A stretch of DNA of 64,000 nucleotides from Aphanothece sp. CMT-3BRIN-NPC111 (GCA_019359765.1 JAHHGU010000022.1:1-64000), one strand, 5' to 3'; positions 52,127 through 61,353 are shown, counted from the first letter of the stretch. The notes: generated from the sequence alone by a model not told the origin. A program made the numbers and translations.

Positions 52127-52223
52127 TATAGCAGTCGCCAAAACGGTTAGGGCAATCAACCTCAACCCTATGCATCCAGAAGTGCTGCTATCACTCTTCA
52201 ACTGCTAATTGCTAATTGCTATA
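52127..52223 (-). repeat. MITE-like element E
   Basis: 97 bp, inverted relative to D. From TATAGCAGTCGCC to TTGCTAATTGCTATA. The core matches element D almost base for base (TAGCAGCACTTCTGGATGC on the minus strand). It contains the last codons and the stop of the GGDEF gene (52205-52223). Confidence 0.85.
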
Positions 52224-54820
52224 AATGAGCGATCGCGTCCCTGTGCTTTAGCTTGATATAAGGCTTTGTCTGCTGCCTCTATTAAATCTCTAGGCTCTAT
52301 ATTATTCTGCGGAATGAGTGTGGCAATTCCAATACTTAACGTTACATATGGCTTGACAGCAGAAGCTTTATGGGAAATATTCCTCTGGTGGATGGCGGCA
52401 TGAATTTTTTGAGCAATTTTGGTTGCCACATTACTATCAGTATTTGGTAAGATTACAGCAAATTCCTCTCCCCCGTAACGAGCAGCCAAATCGGTAGAGC
52501 GTTGCACTGCTTTCTTGAAAATTTGGGCAACTAATTGCAAACAGATATCTCCAGCTATATGACCGTAAGTATCGTTATATTTTTTAAAATAATCTATGTC
52601 GCACAAGAGTAATGATAGGGGCTGTTGTTCTCGCATTAGACGATGCCATTCTTGATTCAGCTTGTCATCAAAACAGCGTCGATTGCCTATCTGAGTTAAT
52701 TGATCAACTATTACTAAAGTTTGAAGTTTCTGATTAGCGATTTGTAATTGTTGGTGCAGTTCCGATTGTTGAATAGCGATCGCTATCTGGGCGGCTAGTT
52801 GATTAAGCAGTTCACTCTCTAGTGGATGCCACTTGCGGGGGGCATGGCAATGGTGAGCAATTAACAATCCCCAAGGAGGGTTCTCCTGTTGATACTTATC
52901 TGAGGATAGGCGATTGTTAACAGTAACGCTTTGTAAAATCGGCACAACTAACTTAGCTCGCACTTGCAACCGTTCTAATAACTCCACATGACAGGTGTCA
53001 AATCCAGCCTCGTAGATGTCGGAAGTAATTTTGATGGTATTCTGCTGATAGTAGTTTATCTTACTCTCTACAAAGTAAGTGTCTGTAATTCCCATATCTA
53101 GAATCGCCAACGAAGCATCTGCCACAGACTCCTTAAAAACTACGCCACTCCAATCTGGGTTAAACCGATAGATAATCACGCGATCAGCTTGCAGAAAATG
53201 GCGCACCTCTGCAACGGTTGTATTTAAAATCTCATCTAAATCTAAAGATTGACGAATGTGTTGAGCGATCGCATAAATCATCCGTTCTCGTTCAGCCTGC
53301 TGCCGCAACGCTTGTTCTGCTAATTTAGTAACTGTGATATCTGTAAAAGATGTGACTACTGCATAAGGTTGGGGTTGATCAAGACGAAACAGGGGTTGGG
53401 AATTAACAGTAATCCAGGTGAGGCTGCCATTCGGTTTACGAACTCCCATCACTACTTGAAATTGTGGTTCTCCAGTGCGTAAAGTCACCATTGCGGGATG
53501 GTTTTCTCCTGGAAACGGCGAGCCATCTTCGTGAATGGCTTGCCATCGTGGATCAACAGAAGTTAGACCCATCATTTGGTCAACACTCAACCCTAAAATT
53601 ATTTCTGCACTTTCGTTACAGGCTGTAATTTGTCCATCTGCCTGCTGTAGCACAATGCCTTCTGCCATCGTTGCAATCACAGACCGATAGCGTTGTTCAC
53701 TTTCTCTCAGGGCGGCTTCTGCTTGGAGGCGATCGCTAATATCTTGTGAAAAGGCAAAATTATATTCTTCTCCATTAAATTCTAGATAGTTAAGGGTAAT
53801 TTGCACTTGCACGAACTGACCATCTTTTCTTTGATGTTGGGAAATGAAGGTTATATTCTTTTGTTGTTTTAGCTCCTGCCAGTGCTCTGGCCATTTCTCT
53901 TGGGGAAAATTTGGGTCAAGATCGTAGACGCGCATGGACTGTAACTCTGTGCGAGAATAACCCAGCATTCGACAAGCACTTTCATTGACGCGCAATATTC
54001 TGGCATCTTTGGCGATCCAAGTGGCAGCGGCAGCCATAAACTCAAAGGAAAAATCAGAGAGATGAAATGATTTTTCTAATTCCTGGCGATCGCTAATATC
54101 CTTTTCATTGACCAAGAGCATAAGATTACCCGTCACGGGATCGCGGGTAGAGCGGATATCCATCCCATGCGCTCGTATGCCCTGAGTTGTGAAAACCTGA
54201 GTTTCGATACTTAAAACCTCGCCTAACTGAATTGCCTCCATTGCTTGCTGTGCAATTTTGGGGTCAACGAAGTGGCGCAGGAAAGCATTTTCAGTTGATG
54301 AGTTGGGGTGTAGTGTATCCCCATAACAACGTAGGGCGGCAGGATTTTGCATCAACGGTACGCCCTCGATCGTGTAGAGCGAGATCATCAATGTGGTGTG
54401 ACGCATTGCTTCAATCGAGCGCAGCGTTTCTCTATCAATCTGATTGACGACTTCGATTGTTCCTTCTACTAGCATTGCCATCCGCCCTGGTTCAATTTCA
54501 ATCCCAGAACAAAGACAGCGAACAGAAACAGGCTTTTCTTGTGGGTAAAATGTCCAGTTTTCGGAAATCGTCTTCCCTTGCTGAAATTGATGCAGATAGC
54601 TTTGCAATCGAATCTGAGTAGATTCTGAAACCTCGCTGAAGTCACGGTTTAGCAACTCCTCTCGACTCTTGGCATTCCAGATGTACAAAGCCGCCTTGTT
54701 TGCCCACCACATCTGCGACTTCTGAATATCAAATATCCAAATCGGAGTTTGCAATCGGTCAAATGCAGTCAATTCGGCGATCAAGAGCGTGTCCTGAAAT
54801 GCGGTTTCTGCTTGGTTCAC
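52205..54820 (-). CDS. PAS/GAF/GGDEF diguanylate cyclase
   Basis: 871 residues, cytoplasmic. Domains in order: PAS-like N-terminus (~15-110), PAS (~140-245), PAS (~255-370, RILRVNESACRMLGYSRTEL), PAS (~375-500, ITACNESAEIILGLS), a GAF (~525-690, DRVIIYRFNPDWSGVVFKES), then GGDEF (~700-871). The catalytic motif is ARYGGEEFAVILPNTD, with an RSTD inhibitory-site motif five residues before it, so c-di-GMP synthesis with product feedback is expected. The GAF resembles those of cyanobacterial photoreceptors, but no chromophore cysteine stands out. The last residues (IAISN) and stop come from a MITE-like element. Confidence 0.94.
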   Translation of the reverse strand: MNQAETAFQDTLLIAELTAFDRLQTPIWIFDIQKSQMWWANKAALYIWNAKSREELLNRDFSEVSESTQIRLQSYLHQFQQGKTISENWTFYPQEKPVSVRCLCSGIEIEPGRMAMLVEGTIEVVNQIDRETLRSIEAMRHTTLMISLYTIEGVPLMQNPAALRCYGDTLHPNSSTENAFLRHFVDPKIAQQAMEAIQLGEVLSIETQVFTTQGIRAHGMDIRSTRDPVTGNLMLLVNEKDISDRQELEKSFHLSDFSFEFMAAAATWIAKDARILRVNESACRMLGYSRTELQSMRVYDLDPNFPQEKWPEHWQELKQQKNITFISQHQRKDGQFVQVQITLNYLEFNGEEYNFAFSQDISDRLQAEAALRESEQRYRSVIATMAEGIVLQQADGQITACNESAEIILGLSVDQMMGLTSVDPRWQAIHEDGSPFPGENHPAMVTLRTGEPQFQVVMGVRKPNGSLTWITVNSQPLFRLDQPQPYAVVTSFTDITVTKLAEQALRQQAERERMIYAIAQHIRQSLDLDEILNTTVAEVRHFLQADRVIIYRFNPDWSGVVFKESVADASLAILDMGITDTYFVESKINYYQQNTIKITSDIYEAGFDTCHVELLERLQVRAKLVVPILQSVTVNNRLSSDKYQQENPPWGLLIAHHCHAPRKWHPLESELLNQLAAQIAIAIQQSELHQQLQIANQKLQTLVIVDQLTQIGNRRCFDDKLNQEWHRLMREQQPLSLLLCDIDYFKKYNDTYGHIAGDICLQLVAQIFKKAVQRSTDLAARYGGEEFAVILPNTDSNVATKIAQKIHAAIHQRNISHKASAVKPYVTLSIGIATLIPQNNIEPRDLIEAADKALYQAKAQGRDRSFIAISN

Positions 54821-55145
54821 ATCTGCCTGATTTTCCAGACTTAATTGAGTTGGAGCGATCGCTGAGGCGATTATATAGCCATCTTTAAGAAACTAGAGAC
54901 GCTCTGCCAGGAAGTCTATAATATCCGTGCATGGGGGTGATGTCGATGGTCACTCTTCCATTATGACCAGTGTGATAATTCCATAATGGCTCTTCCCACT
55001 TGTGTAGCCATCAAGAGTTACCGCTCTTTTGTTACTACCTAAAAACCTAGGGAGAGGCTTGCCCCTGCTCAAATAAGGAAATGCCCAAAAGGTGAGGTGA
55101 GGCGGTAATCTCCCGTAGTTGCCGCACCTTGAGCAAGGGAGGATG
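54821..55145. other. Intergenic region with partial MITE-like core
   Basis: 325 bp between two minus-strand genes. GTGCATGGGGGTGATGTCG then ATGGTCACTCTTCCATTATG (54927-54964) matches the right-hand part of element B and the core of C, but no terminal TATAGCA is present, so it is a decayed fragment. The remainder shows no coding signal. Confidence 0.5.
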
Positions 55146-55790
55146 TCAAACTTTAGTTAAAGTTAATGCTCTCAGCTGCTCAACCCAACTGTTAAGACCA
55201 CCAGTGCTGAGACGATAACTCAGAGGATGAGCAATAAGTCGTGCTGTGCTTTCAAACAACTTATCAATTTCAATCAAACCGTTCTCTTGCAGGGTGCGAC
55301 CAGTCGAAACCAAATCCACAATTGCCTCGGACATACCAGTAATTGGCCCTAGTTCCACTGAACCATATAGCGGCACGATTTCTACAGGCAGATCTAAGCT
55401 GTCGAAGTATTCCCGGGCGCAGTGAACAAACTTGGAGGCGACGCGACCGTGGGGCGGCAGTTCCAACGCTGAACGGTAGGGGCTAGATGCCTTCACTGCT
55501 ACTGACAAACGGCAGCTACCAAACTGGAGGTCAGCTAAATGAGCTACTTGGGGTTGTTTTTCCCGTAAAACGTCGTAACCCACAATTCCCAACTGAGCTT
55601 GACCATATTCTACATAAACCGGGACATCTTGCGCCCTTACGAGCAGGGCTTTGGCTGTGTTGCTAGGGTCGGAAATTTGCAGTTGGCGATTAGCTTTGTC
55701 AAGGAAAGCACTGAAGTCTAATCCCACCGCTTGCAGCAGACGAATGCTATCAACTAAAAGCGCACCTTTGGGCAATGCAACGGTAATCAT
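55146..55790 (-). CDS. hisG: ATP phosphoribosyltransferase (short form)
   Basis: First step of histidine synthesis, condensing ATP and PRPP. 214 residues, the short form that needs the regulatory partner HisZ. Start [20 protein letters not shown]. Motifs: [20 protein letters not shown], the PRPP-binding loop [20 protein letters not shown] and [13 protein letters not shown]. The ACT-like C-terminal domain of the long form is absent, as expected. hisZ is not in the window. Monocistronic. Confidence 0.96.
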   Translation of the reverse strand: MITVALPKGALLVDSIRLLQAVGLDFSAFLDKANRQLQISDPSNTAKALLVRAQDVPVYVEYGQAQLGIVGYDVLREKQPQVAHLADLQFGSCRLSVAVKASSPYRSALELPPHGRVASKFVHCAREYFDSLDLPVEIVPLYGSVELGPITGMSEAIVDLVSTGRTLQENGLIEIDKLFESTARLIAHPLSYRLSTGGLNSWVEQLRALTLTKV

Positions 55791-56096
55791 ATCAATTCAC
55801 TTAATTTGTGCGCGTTATTATAACTTATCTTAAAATTCAATTTTAGAGCTTTTATACCGCCGACGAAAGCAGATAAACGCAGGCTATAGCAGATATTTTT
55901 CACTCAGTACTGGTAAGCGATCGCGATCACGCAAAATGATATTGTCCACTGAAATATCTCAATGAGTGACATCCTCCCCTACCAACTCTTCGATTATGGT
56001 GGGAACTTCCAAAACCCCTAAGGCGTGATAATTCCCTCGAAAATACCCAAACGAGTTGAAGCGAATCAAAATTTAATGGCAAGAAAGTAGTTGAAT
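55791..56096. other. Intergenic region with a TGACATCCTCCCC hairpin
   Basis: 306 bp between divergent genes. TGACATCCTCCCC...GGGAACTTCC at 55967-56010 (CCC/ACCA pairing with TGGT/GGG) looks like a degenerate IS200/IS605-type end similar in style to TTGACACTCCC. The rest is promoter-sized sequence with no further element. Confidence 0.5.
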
Positions 56097-56792
56097 ATGC
56101 GGATTCTTCTGGTTGATGATGAGGTAGAACTAACTGACCCACTAAGCCGCGTGTTAACCCGTGAGGGCTACGGCGTAGATGTGGCTTATGATGGAGCGTC
56201 TGGGAGCCAGCTAGCGGCTATTGGCGATTACGACCTGCTGATTCTGGATTGGATGCTGCCACAAATAACTGGGTTACAGATTTGCCAACAACTGCGATCG
56301 CTTGGGCGAACTACACCAGTCCTGTTCCTCACCGCTAAAGACACCGTAGATGACCGAGTGCAGGGATTAGACGCTGGTGCTGACGACTATATAGTTAAGC
56401 CTTTTGAACTGCGAGAGTTACTAGCACGAGTCCGCGCCCTGCTGCGTCGTTCAGCTACGCTAGAATCCGCCGCGACAACTCAGAGACTTCAGGTAGCGGA
56501 TCTAGAGCTGGATTGCGATAATCAGCTTGCCTACCGTCAGGGACGCACAATAGAGCTATCTGAAAAAGAAACTCAGCTGCTGGAATATTTTATGCGTTAC
56601 GCGGGTCAGTTGTTGACTCACACCCAAATTCATCAACACTTATGGGGAGATGGCTCCCAACCCAGTAGCAATGTCCTGGCGGCTCTCATTCGGCTGCTGC
56701 GACGCAAGATTGAGGCTAAGGGGGAAACGCAACTTATTCACACTGTCTACGGCAAAGGTTATCGCTTTGGCTCAGGGGTGGAAACAGCTTAA
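56097..56792 (+). CDS. rppA: OmpR-type response regulator, RppA-like
   Basis: Start ATG 56097 (MRILLVDDEVELTDPLSRVL); a TTG two codons up is less likely. 231 residues. Receiver: DDE pocket, phospho-acceptor Asp51 in LLILDWMLPQ, Thr in FLTAKD and Lys in DDYIVKPFEL. The C-terminal winged helix is intact (ELSEKETQLLEYFMRYAGQL, THTQIHQHLWGD, VYGKGYRFG). It resembles cyanobacterial RppA/NrsR-type regulators, hence the tentative symbol. No sensor kinase gene is adjacent; the next gene is convergent, and the nearest kinase gene (61684) is on the other strand with the ars genes. Confidence 0.8.
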   Translation: MRILLVDDEVELTDPLSRVLTREGYGVDVAYDGASGSQLAAIGDYDLLILDWMLPQITGLQICQQLRSLGRTTPVLFLTAKDTVDDRVQGLDAGADDYIVKPFELRELLARVRALLRRSATLESAATTQRLQVADLELDCDNQLAYRQGRTIELSEKETQLLEYFMRYAGQLLTHTQIHQHLWGDGSQPSSNVLAALIRLLRRKIEAKGETQLIHTVYGKGYRFGSGVETA

Positions 56793-56798
56793 AATCTA

Positions 56799-58121
56799 TC
56801 ATCGTTTCAAGCTTAAGGTTAATTTTGTTTCTTCAATAGTATCTCCCAACCGATAACCTTGAAAAATTATTGCGCCTAATACAACTATCACGGCGGCTAC
56901 TAAAAACACTAATCTCACACCTAATGGAGCCGTTGCTGTATAACCATAAATAGTCAAAATACGGGGTACAATCAACGTTGCTAGTGCTAATCCCATACCT
57001 GCTGATAAGGAAAAGGCTCCATAATATAAGGCTTCACTACGTTGTTTAGTCAATAATTCATCGTAATCAACAACACTAGCCATCAGAGCAAACATCAATA
57101 TTAAGTAACCGCCTAAAAATGGTGCTAGAATAGATAAAATAACTAAAGTTTGAATTGTTTTATTAACTTCTGGGATTAAGCCCACTGTAAACAGTAAACT
57201 AGAAGTTATTGCTAAACCGATTAAAGCAATCATACTTAAATAACGATGAAGATATATTTTAGCTAGCCAATTCCAGATCGGCGCAGCTAACATCATCGCT
57301 ATCACAACAACACCTTGAAATAAACTGACATTGGTTTCCGACTTTCCTAATACAACTGTGACGAAATAAGGTAAGTTAGCTAGCAACATGGCATAGGCAG
57401 TCTGCACCATTAAAGTAGATAAACTGAGAATGATAAATTGATAATTTTTCCAAAGCTTGCCCAGATTTGCTATTAATTTTATGCTGTGAGATTTAGTAGG
57501 AGCTTGTTCTTTAAATCCTAAAAGTGTGAGCAAAACAGAAATTATTAAAATTACGCCTACTCCCAAACTCATCCAAACTGCACCAAACCGCTCAAAAAGT
57601 GGTGCTGCTGCGAGCGCACCAATCAATACCCCAAGTGTGCCAAAAATATTTTTCCACATACTCAAGCTGACACGCTCTGCGGGCGTAGCCGCCATTTCTG
57701 ATAGGCTACTATCATAAGGAATTCCGATTAAAGTTAAGCTAGTATAAAAAGCAACTGTAAAGACCAAAAAGTAGCAGCCATTAATAATTCTTGAACTAGA
57801 TGTAGGGGGAGTCCACAATAACAATAAAGTAATTACAGTAGCAGGAGTAGCAAATATTAAAAAAGGTCTACGGCGACCCCAGCGACTATGAGTTATATCA
57901 CTCCAATGTCCAATCAGTGGATCGATTATTGCATCCCAAAAGCGCCCTACTGTCAGCAAAATTCCCACTACAGTAATATCTAAGTATTGAGGGCGACCAG
58001 AATCAGGAGGTGGCGACCAAAAATAAAGCAACCAAGTTGATACTGTTGTACTCACAATATTTAACCCAATGGAAGTACAACTGTAAAGTAGTTTTTGCTT
58101 CAAATAAAGTAAGTTAGCCAT
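56799..58121 (-). CDS. MFS transporter, GPH (sugar/cation symporter) type
   Basis: 440 residues, about 12 membrane helices. Early signature GRFWDAIIDPLIGHWSDITH then SRWGRRRPFLIF is the glycoside-pentoside-hexuronide (GPH) symporter motif, and GIPYDSSLSEMAATPAERVS matches the family loop between the first and second halves. It most likely imports or exports a sugar-like solute with a cation; substrate unknown. Ends 6 bp from the RppA-like gene (convergent). A transposase fragment lies just upstream. Confidence 0.9.
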   Translation of the reverse strand: MANLLYLKQKLLYSCTSIGLNIVSTTVSTWLLYFWSPPPDSGRPQYLDITVVGILLTVGRFWDAIIDPLIGHWSDITHSRWGRRRPFLIFATPATVITLLLLWTPPTSSSRIINGCYFLVFTVAFYTSLTLIGIPYDSSLSEMAATPAERVSLSMWKNIFGTLGVLIGALAAAPLFERFGAVWMSLGVGVILIISVLLTLLGFKEQAPTKSHSIKLIANLGKLWKNYQFIILSLSTLMVQTAYAMLLANLPYFVTVVLGKSETNVSLFQGVVVIAMMLAAPIWNWLAKIYLHRYLSMIALIGLAITSSLLFTVGLIPEVNKTIQTLVILSILAPFLGGYLILMFALMASVVDYDELLTKQRSEALYYGAFSLSAGMGLALATLIVPRILTIYGYTATAPLGVRLVFLVAAVIVVLGAIIFQGYRLGDTIEETKLTLSLKR

Positions 58122-58177
58122 TATTTATTTAAAATTAAAGCGTTACTCTCAAACCAATAAGAAATGTATAAATTTCA

Positions 58178-58279
58178 CTACTGAAGATGCCACCCTGGGG
58201 TTTGTCTTTTAGTCCAACGGGGCAGCAATAGCTCTATGAGTTCCCACTCTTTATCGCTTAAGCTGCTGGAGTAGGGCAT
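58178..58279 (-). pseudogene. 5' fragment of IS5-family-type transposase
   Basis: Minus strand ATG 58279 reads MPYSSSLSDKEWELIELLLP then RWTKRQTPGWHLQ and stops at TAG 58178. The block YSSSLSDKEWELIELLLP is the start of DDE transposases of the IS5 type (YPSSLSDEEWELIxPLLP). Only the first ~30 residues survive; catalytic domain and inverted repeats are absent. Remainder of 58122-58415 shows nothing else. Confidence 0.75.
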
Positions 58280-58415
58280 TTATTTCTCATCTTACCTCCT
58301 CATCAGAGATCCCAAATGGGTTCTATAAGGAAGTTATTTAACCAAATTTTTTATAATCTGGCGCATTATAAAGATGCTAACTGCTCAAAGCGATCGCGCA
58401 CTTTGTTGAGATTGA

Positions 58416-59489
58416 CTAAGACTTTTTTTCGTAGTTGGTTTTGCTCAACAATTGATTAATTTTAATATGCAGCTTTTCTCGTAATTTTTGGGCTTGTATA
58501 TAAGTAGTTGCTTTTAATTCTGGTTCTAACAGTTTCTCAGTTGCCGAACCTTCTTCTGACCAGGGTTTATATAAAGGCTGAACGTAGTACTTTAGGCGAG
58601 TTTTCATCGCCCAAACTCCCATTGATGGGAAGAGAATAAAGACGATCATCAACAGAGAGACGGGTAAGAAAGGTAGACTTACTCGTTTAGCCAATTTTTT
58701 GATATTTACAGTCCAAGGATGCAAGGATTCACTACCAATGCAAACAACGGGCAAAATGGGAATGTGGTAGCGATCGCTCAAGCGAACAAAACTAGGATGA
58801 AATGTCTCTAGTTGATAGCGCGATCGCCAACCTTTGGCAGGACCGCGTAAACCTTCCGGCGCGTACAGCAGAATTGTCTTTTTAGCAACGGCAGCTTCCA
58901 AACTTTCCGCATCGGCTTGAACGCCACCTAAAACTTGTGACCATCCAGGAGGCACCCACCATACTACCCAGGGATGTTCAAATAAAGCAACATGGGCAAG
59001 CGGTTGCACCACCCATCCTCGCGCTTGGCTCAAAAGATAACCTAAGCTCAAGAAATCCCAGGGAAAACACATTCCGGCATGATTCATTGCCACAATTAAT
59101 GGTCCGGTTTGGGGCAAATTCTCAATGTCTCCTAACTCGCCGTGAAAATAATATTTCACAATAGGAGCGAGAACTTCATCTCCGAAGGCTTTTTGGTAAT
59201 TTGGATCGAACTCACAAACCTCACGGCGGGGGAAACGGCAGCCAAGACGTAACCAACGGATCAGCAATGCCAGATAAAATCCACCAGGAATTAAAAACAA
59301 TCCATATTCCAGCCAATTCCAACCATCGGGATCGGCATGATAGTGCTGCCAGTGGCGGTTGAATAAAATCAACCAACCTGGAGGATACCAAAGGCAAAAC
59401 CAATCAAACCAGTTAAATCTATAACCGTGAACACGCCCAGCCACGCCATTCTCAATCTTGCAATTCTCAATCAATACCAACGACCTCAA
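58416..59489 (-). CDS. PlsC-like lysophospholipid acyltransferase
   Basis: 357 residues by the longest frame. Membrane helix near the N-terminus (WLEYGLFLIPGGFYLALLIRW) and near residue 285. Acyltransferase block: IVAMNHAGMCFPWDFLSLG (His and a spaced Asp, a variant of NHxxxxD), then YAPEGLRGPAKGW (PEG motif) and IPILPVVCIGSES. Probably transfers acyl chains to a glycerol phosphate or other lipid acceptor. The start is uncertain: ATG 59489 and GTG 59447 both lie inside the divergent gene beginning at 59427, so the true start may be later. Confidence 0.8.
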   Translation of the reverse strand: MRSLVLIENCKIENGVAGRVHGYRFNWFDWFCLWYPPGWLILFNRHWQHYHADPDGWNWLEYGLFLIPGGFYLALLIRWLRLGCRFPRREVCEFDPNYQKAFGDEVLAPIVKYYFHGELGDIENLPQTGPLIVAMNHAGMCFPWDFLSLGYLLSQARGWVVQPLAHVALFEHPWVVWWVPPGWSQVLGGVQADAESLEAAVAKKTILLYAPEGLRGPAKGWRSRYQLETFHPSFVRLSDRYHIPILPVVCIGSESLHPWTVNIKKLAKRVSLPFLPVSLLMIVFILFPSMGVWAMKTRLKYYVQPLYKPWSEEGSATEKLLEPELKATTYIQAQKLREKLHIKINQLLSKTNYEKKS

Positions 59490-60002
59490 GCAAATCTTTT
59501 CATTGTCATCGGCGCTATCTTACCCGATATCCCAATTTTTGTTTTCTACCTTTTGGCGAAATTCGTCTATCACCTGCCGGAACGCCAGATTTGGTCAACA
59601 GCTTACTACCAAACTTTTTGGCAAAATATTATCGCTACTTTTCATTCTATCCCCCTGGCACTAATCGGCTGGGTTATCGCCCGCTACTTGGGGTGGAAAC
59701 ACATTGAAATTGTCTTCGCCAGCATGGTGTTGCATTCTCTTCTGGACTTTCCAGTACACAGCGATGACGCGCATCGGCACTTTTTCCCTTTTAGCAATTT
59801 TCGCTTTATTAGTCCCATCTCCTACTGGGACCCGCACAAATATGGGAAAATTGTCTCTTTTATTGAGCGGCTGCTGGTGCTGGTAGCTACGCTTTACGTT
59901 TTCCCATTCGTTCACTCATACATTGGTAAAGGATTACTGATCGCGGTAAATATGTTTTACTGGCTCAGTTTTATTGCAAAAATATTCGTTGGCATTTTTT
60001 AG
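59427..60002 (+). CDS. Cyanobacterial membrane protein of the YdjM/metal-dependent hydrolase-like type
   Basis: 191 residues from GTG 59427, giving MNTPSHAILNLAILNQYQRP, the usual N-terminus of this group. Three to four membrane segments (LFIVIGAILPDIPIFVFYLL; TFHSIPLALIGWVIARY; VLVATLYVFPFVHSYIG). Conserved histidines and aspartates cluster in MVLHSLLDFPVHSDDAHRHF and FISPISYWDPHKYG, which could bind a metal. Function unknown. It is head-to-head with the acyltransferase gene and overlaps its annotated 5' end. Confidence 0.75.
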   Translation: MNTPSHAILNLAILNQYQRPQANLFIVIGAILPDIPIFVFYLLAKFVYHLPERQIWSTAYYQTFWQNIIATFHSIPLALIGWVIARYLGWKHIEIVFASMVLHSLLDFPVHSDDAHRHFFPFSNFRFISPISYWDPHKYGKIVSFIERLLVLVATLYVFPFVHSYIGKGLLIAVNMFYWLSFIAKIFVGIF

Positions 60003-60123
60003 TACGCAGATAAACCGCAGATCAACGCAGATAAACGCAGATGTAGACAGAAATTTTATCGGCTGCGTGCAAGAGGTATTTTAGTTACCTCTACTTCTAG
60101 AATGCTAAGTTTATTTCGGCTTT

Positions 60124-60519
60124 TTAGCTGAAAGATATAACTAGCTTTTTCACCCGCTCCTTAATTTCGTCTCGCACTCGCTGAAAAATTTCTATTGGTT
60201 GCCCATCTGGGTCATCAAGTTGCCAATCTTCAAAAAATTTACGTAGCAGCCATGACTCTGGGAGGTTAACACCACAGCCGCACAGAGAAATTACAGCGTC
60301 ATAATCTTGGGGATTAAAATCACTCAAAGGTTTAGATGTTTGATTGCTAATATCAATGCCAATTTCATCCATAACTTGAACTGCTGTCGAATTAACTGTG
60401 CTAGCTTCTAGCCCTGAACTGGTGACGGAAATCTTGCCTGCTCCTAAAGTTCGAGCAAATCCCTCTGCCATCTGGGAGCGACAGGAGTTTTTTTTGCAAA
60501 CAAACATAACTTTTTTCAT
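60124..60519 (-). CDS. arsC: Arsenate reductase
   Basis: Reduces arsenate to arsenite. 131 residues of the low-molecular-weight phosphatase fold. The P-loop is VCKKNSCRSQMAEG with Cys8 and Arg14; the resolving cysteines are Cys80 and Cys82 in SLCGCGVNLPESW, the arrangement of Synechocystis ArsC (glutathione/glutaredoxin-linked). FEDWQLDDPDGQP and FQRVRDEIKERV complete the family. Third gene of the arsR/aquaporin/arsC set, 10 bp after the aquaporin stop, so translated from the same transcript. The arsenite made here would leave by the aquaporin. Confidence 0.96.
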   Translation of the reverse strand: MKKVMFVCKKNSCRSQMAEGFARTLGAGKISVTSSGLEASTVNSTAVQVMDEIGIDISNQTSKPLSDFNPQDYDAVISLCGCGVNLPESWLLRKFFEDWQLDDPDGQPIEIFQRVRDEIKERVKKLVISFS

Positions 60520-60528
60520 AGGGTTTCC

Positions 60529-61263
60529 TTATTTAATCTCGCGAAATCCGTTAGACAGTTGGCGATAAACTATCACTGCTAGCTGCGCTCCTAAAATTGG
60601 AGCAACCCAATAAACCCACTGATGCTGCCAAATTCCTGCAACAATTGCTGGGCCAAGAGAACGCGCAGGATTCATACTTGCCCCGGTAATAGGTCCCATA
60701 AATGCGGCTTCGAGTCCCACGGTTAGCCCAATTGCTAAACCCGCAAAGCCAATATGAGCGCGGCGGTCAAGTCCCGAACCCAGGATGACAAACATCAAAA
60801 TAAATGTCAGGACTGTTTCTAGCACTAAGGACTGTAGCCAGTTGTCGTTTAAGGGTTGAGTTGCACCTAAATTGGCAACTGATCCCAAGGCAATCAGCAG
60901 TAAAGTTGAGGCGGCGATCGCACCCACACATTGAGCCAAAATGTAAGGCAATACTTTGTGTTTCGGAAAAAAACCGCTTCTCCAAAATGCCAGCGTCACA
61001 GCTGGGTTAAGGTGTGCGCCACTGATGTGACCGAGGGTGTAAATTAACGCCGCTACAACTGCCCCAAAGACAAAACTGATGCCCAGATGGGTTACGACTC
61101 CATCGCCCAAGGAGTTGACCATCACAGCGCCAGTACCTGCAAACACCAAAATAAAAGTGCCAATTCCTTCTGCGATCGCGGATCGGAAAATGGCAGTGTT
61201 TATTGCCTTTCGCCAGACAATCCGGCGAACTGACTTCATGCCCCATCTAGGCACCAAATCCAT
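60529..61263 (-). CDS. MIP-family channel, arsenite-type aquaglyceroporin candidate
   Basis: 244 residues by the longest frame; MKS at 61239 may be the true start. Six membrane segments and the two half-helix motifs: ISGAHLNPAVTLAF and ITGASMNPARSLGPAI, both NPA intact. The first segment EGIGTFILVFAGTGAVMVNS is the family start. Located between arsR and arsC, it probably conducts arsenite out of the cell, as AqpS does in Sinorhizobium ars operons; no ArsB/Acr3 pump gene is present here. The region upstream contains ArsR-type boxes. Confidence 0.92.
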   Translation of the reverse strand: MDLVPRWGMKSVRRIVWRKAINTAIFRSAIAEGIGTFILVFAGTGAVMVNSLGDGVVTHLGISFVFGAVVAALIYTLGHISGAHLNPAVTLAFWRSGFFPKHKVLPYILAQCVGAIAASTLLLIALGSVANLGATQPLNDNWLQSLVLETVLTFILMFVILGSGLDRRAHIGFAGLAIGLTVGLEAAFMGPITGASMNPARSLGPAIVAGIWQHQWVYWVAPILGAQLAVIVYRQLSNGFREIK

Positions 61264-61270
61264 AGGTTAT

Positions 61271-61313
61271 TTCAAAAAAAGTTGATGTAATAATTAAATC
61301 AAAAAAACTTGAT
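61271..61313. promoter_or_regulatory. Two ArsR/SmtB-type operator boxes
   Basis: ATCAA-N6-TTGAT at 61298-61313 is a perfect inverted repeat, and TTCAA-N6-TTGAT at 61271-61286 is an imperfect copy 27 bp away. These match the ATCAA...TTGAT core of SmtB/ArsR operators. They lie in the 90-bp gap between arsR and the aquaporin gene (upstream of the aquaporin), suggesting that arsenic induces aquaporin-arsC separately from arsR. By sequence only. Confidence 0.6.
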
Positions 61314-61353
61314 ATGTCAAGTTATGCGTTAGCAATTAGCGCATTGGCGATCG

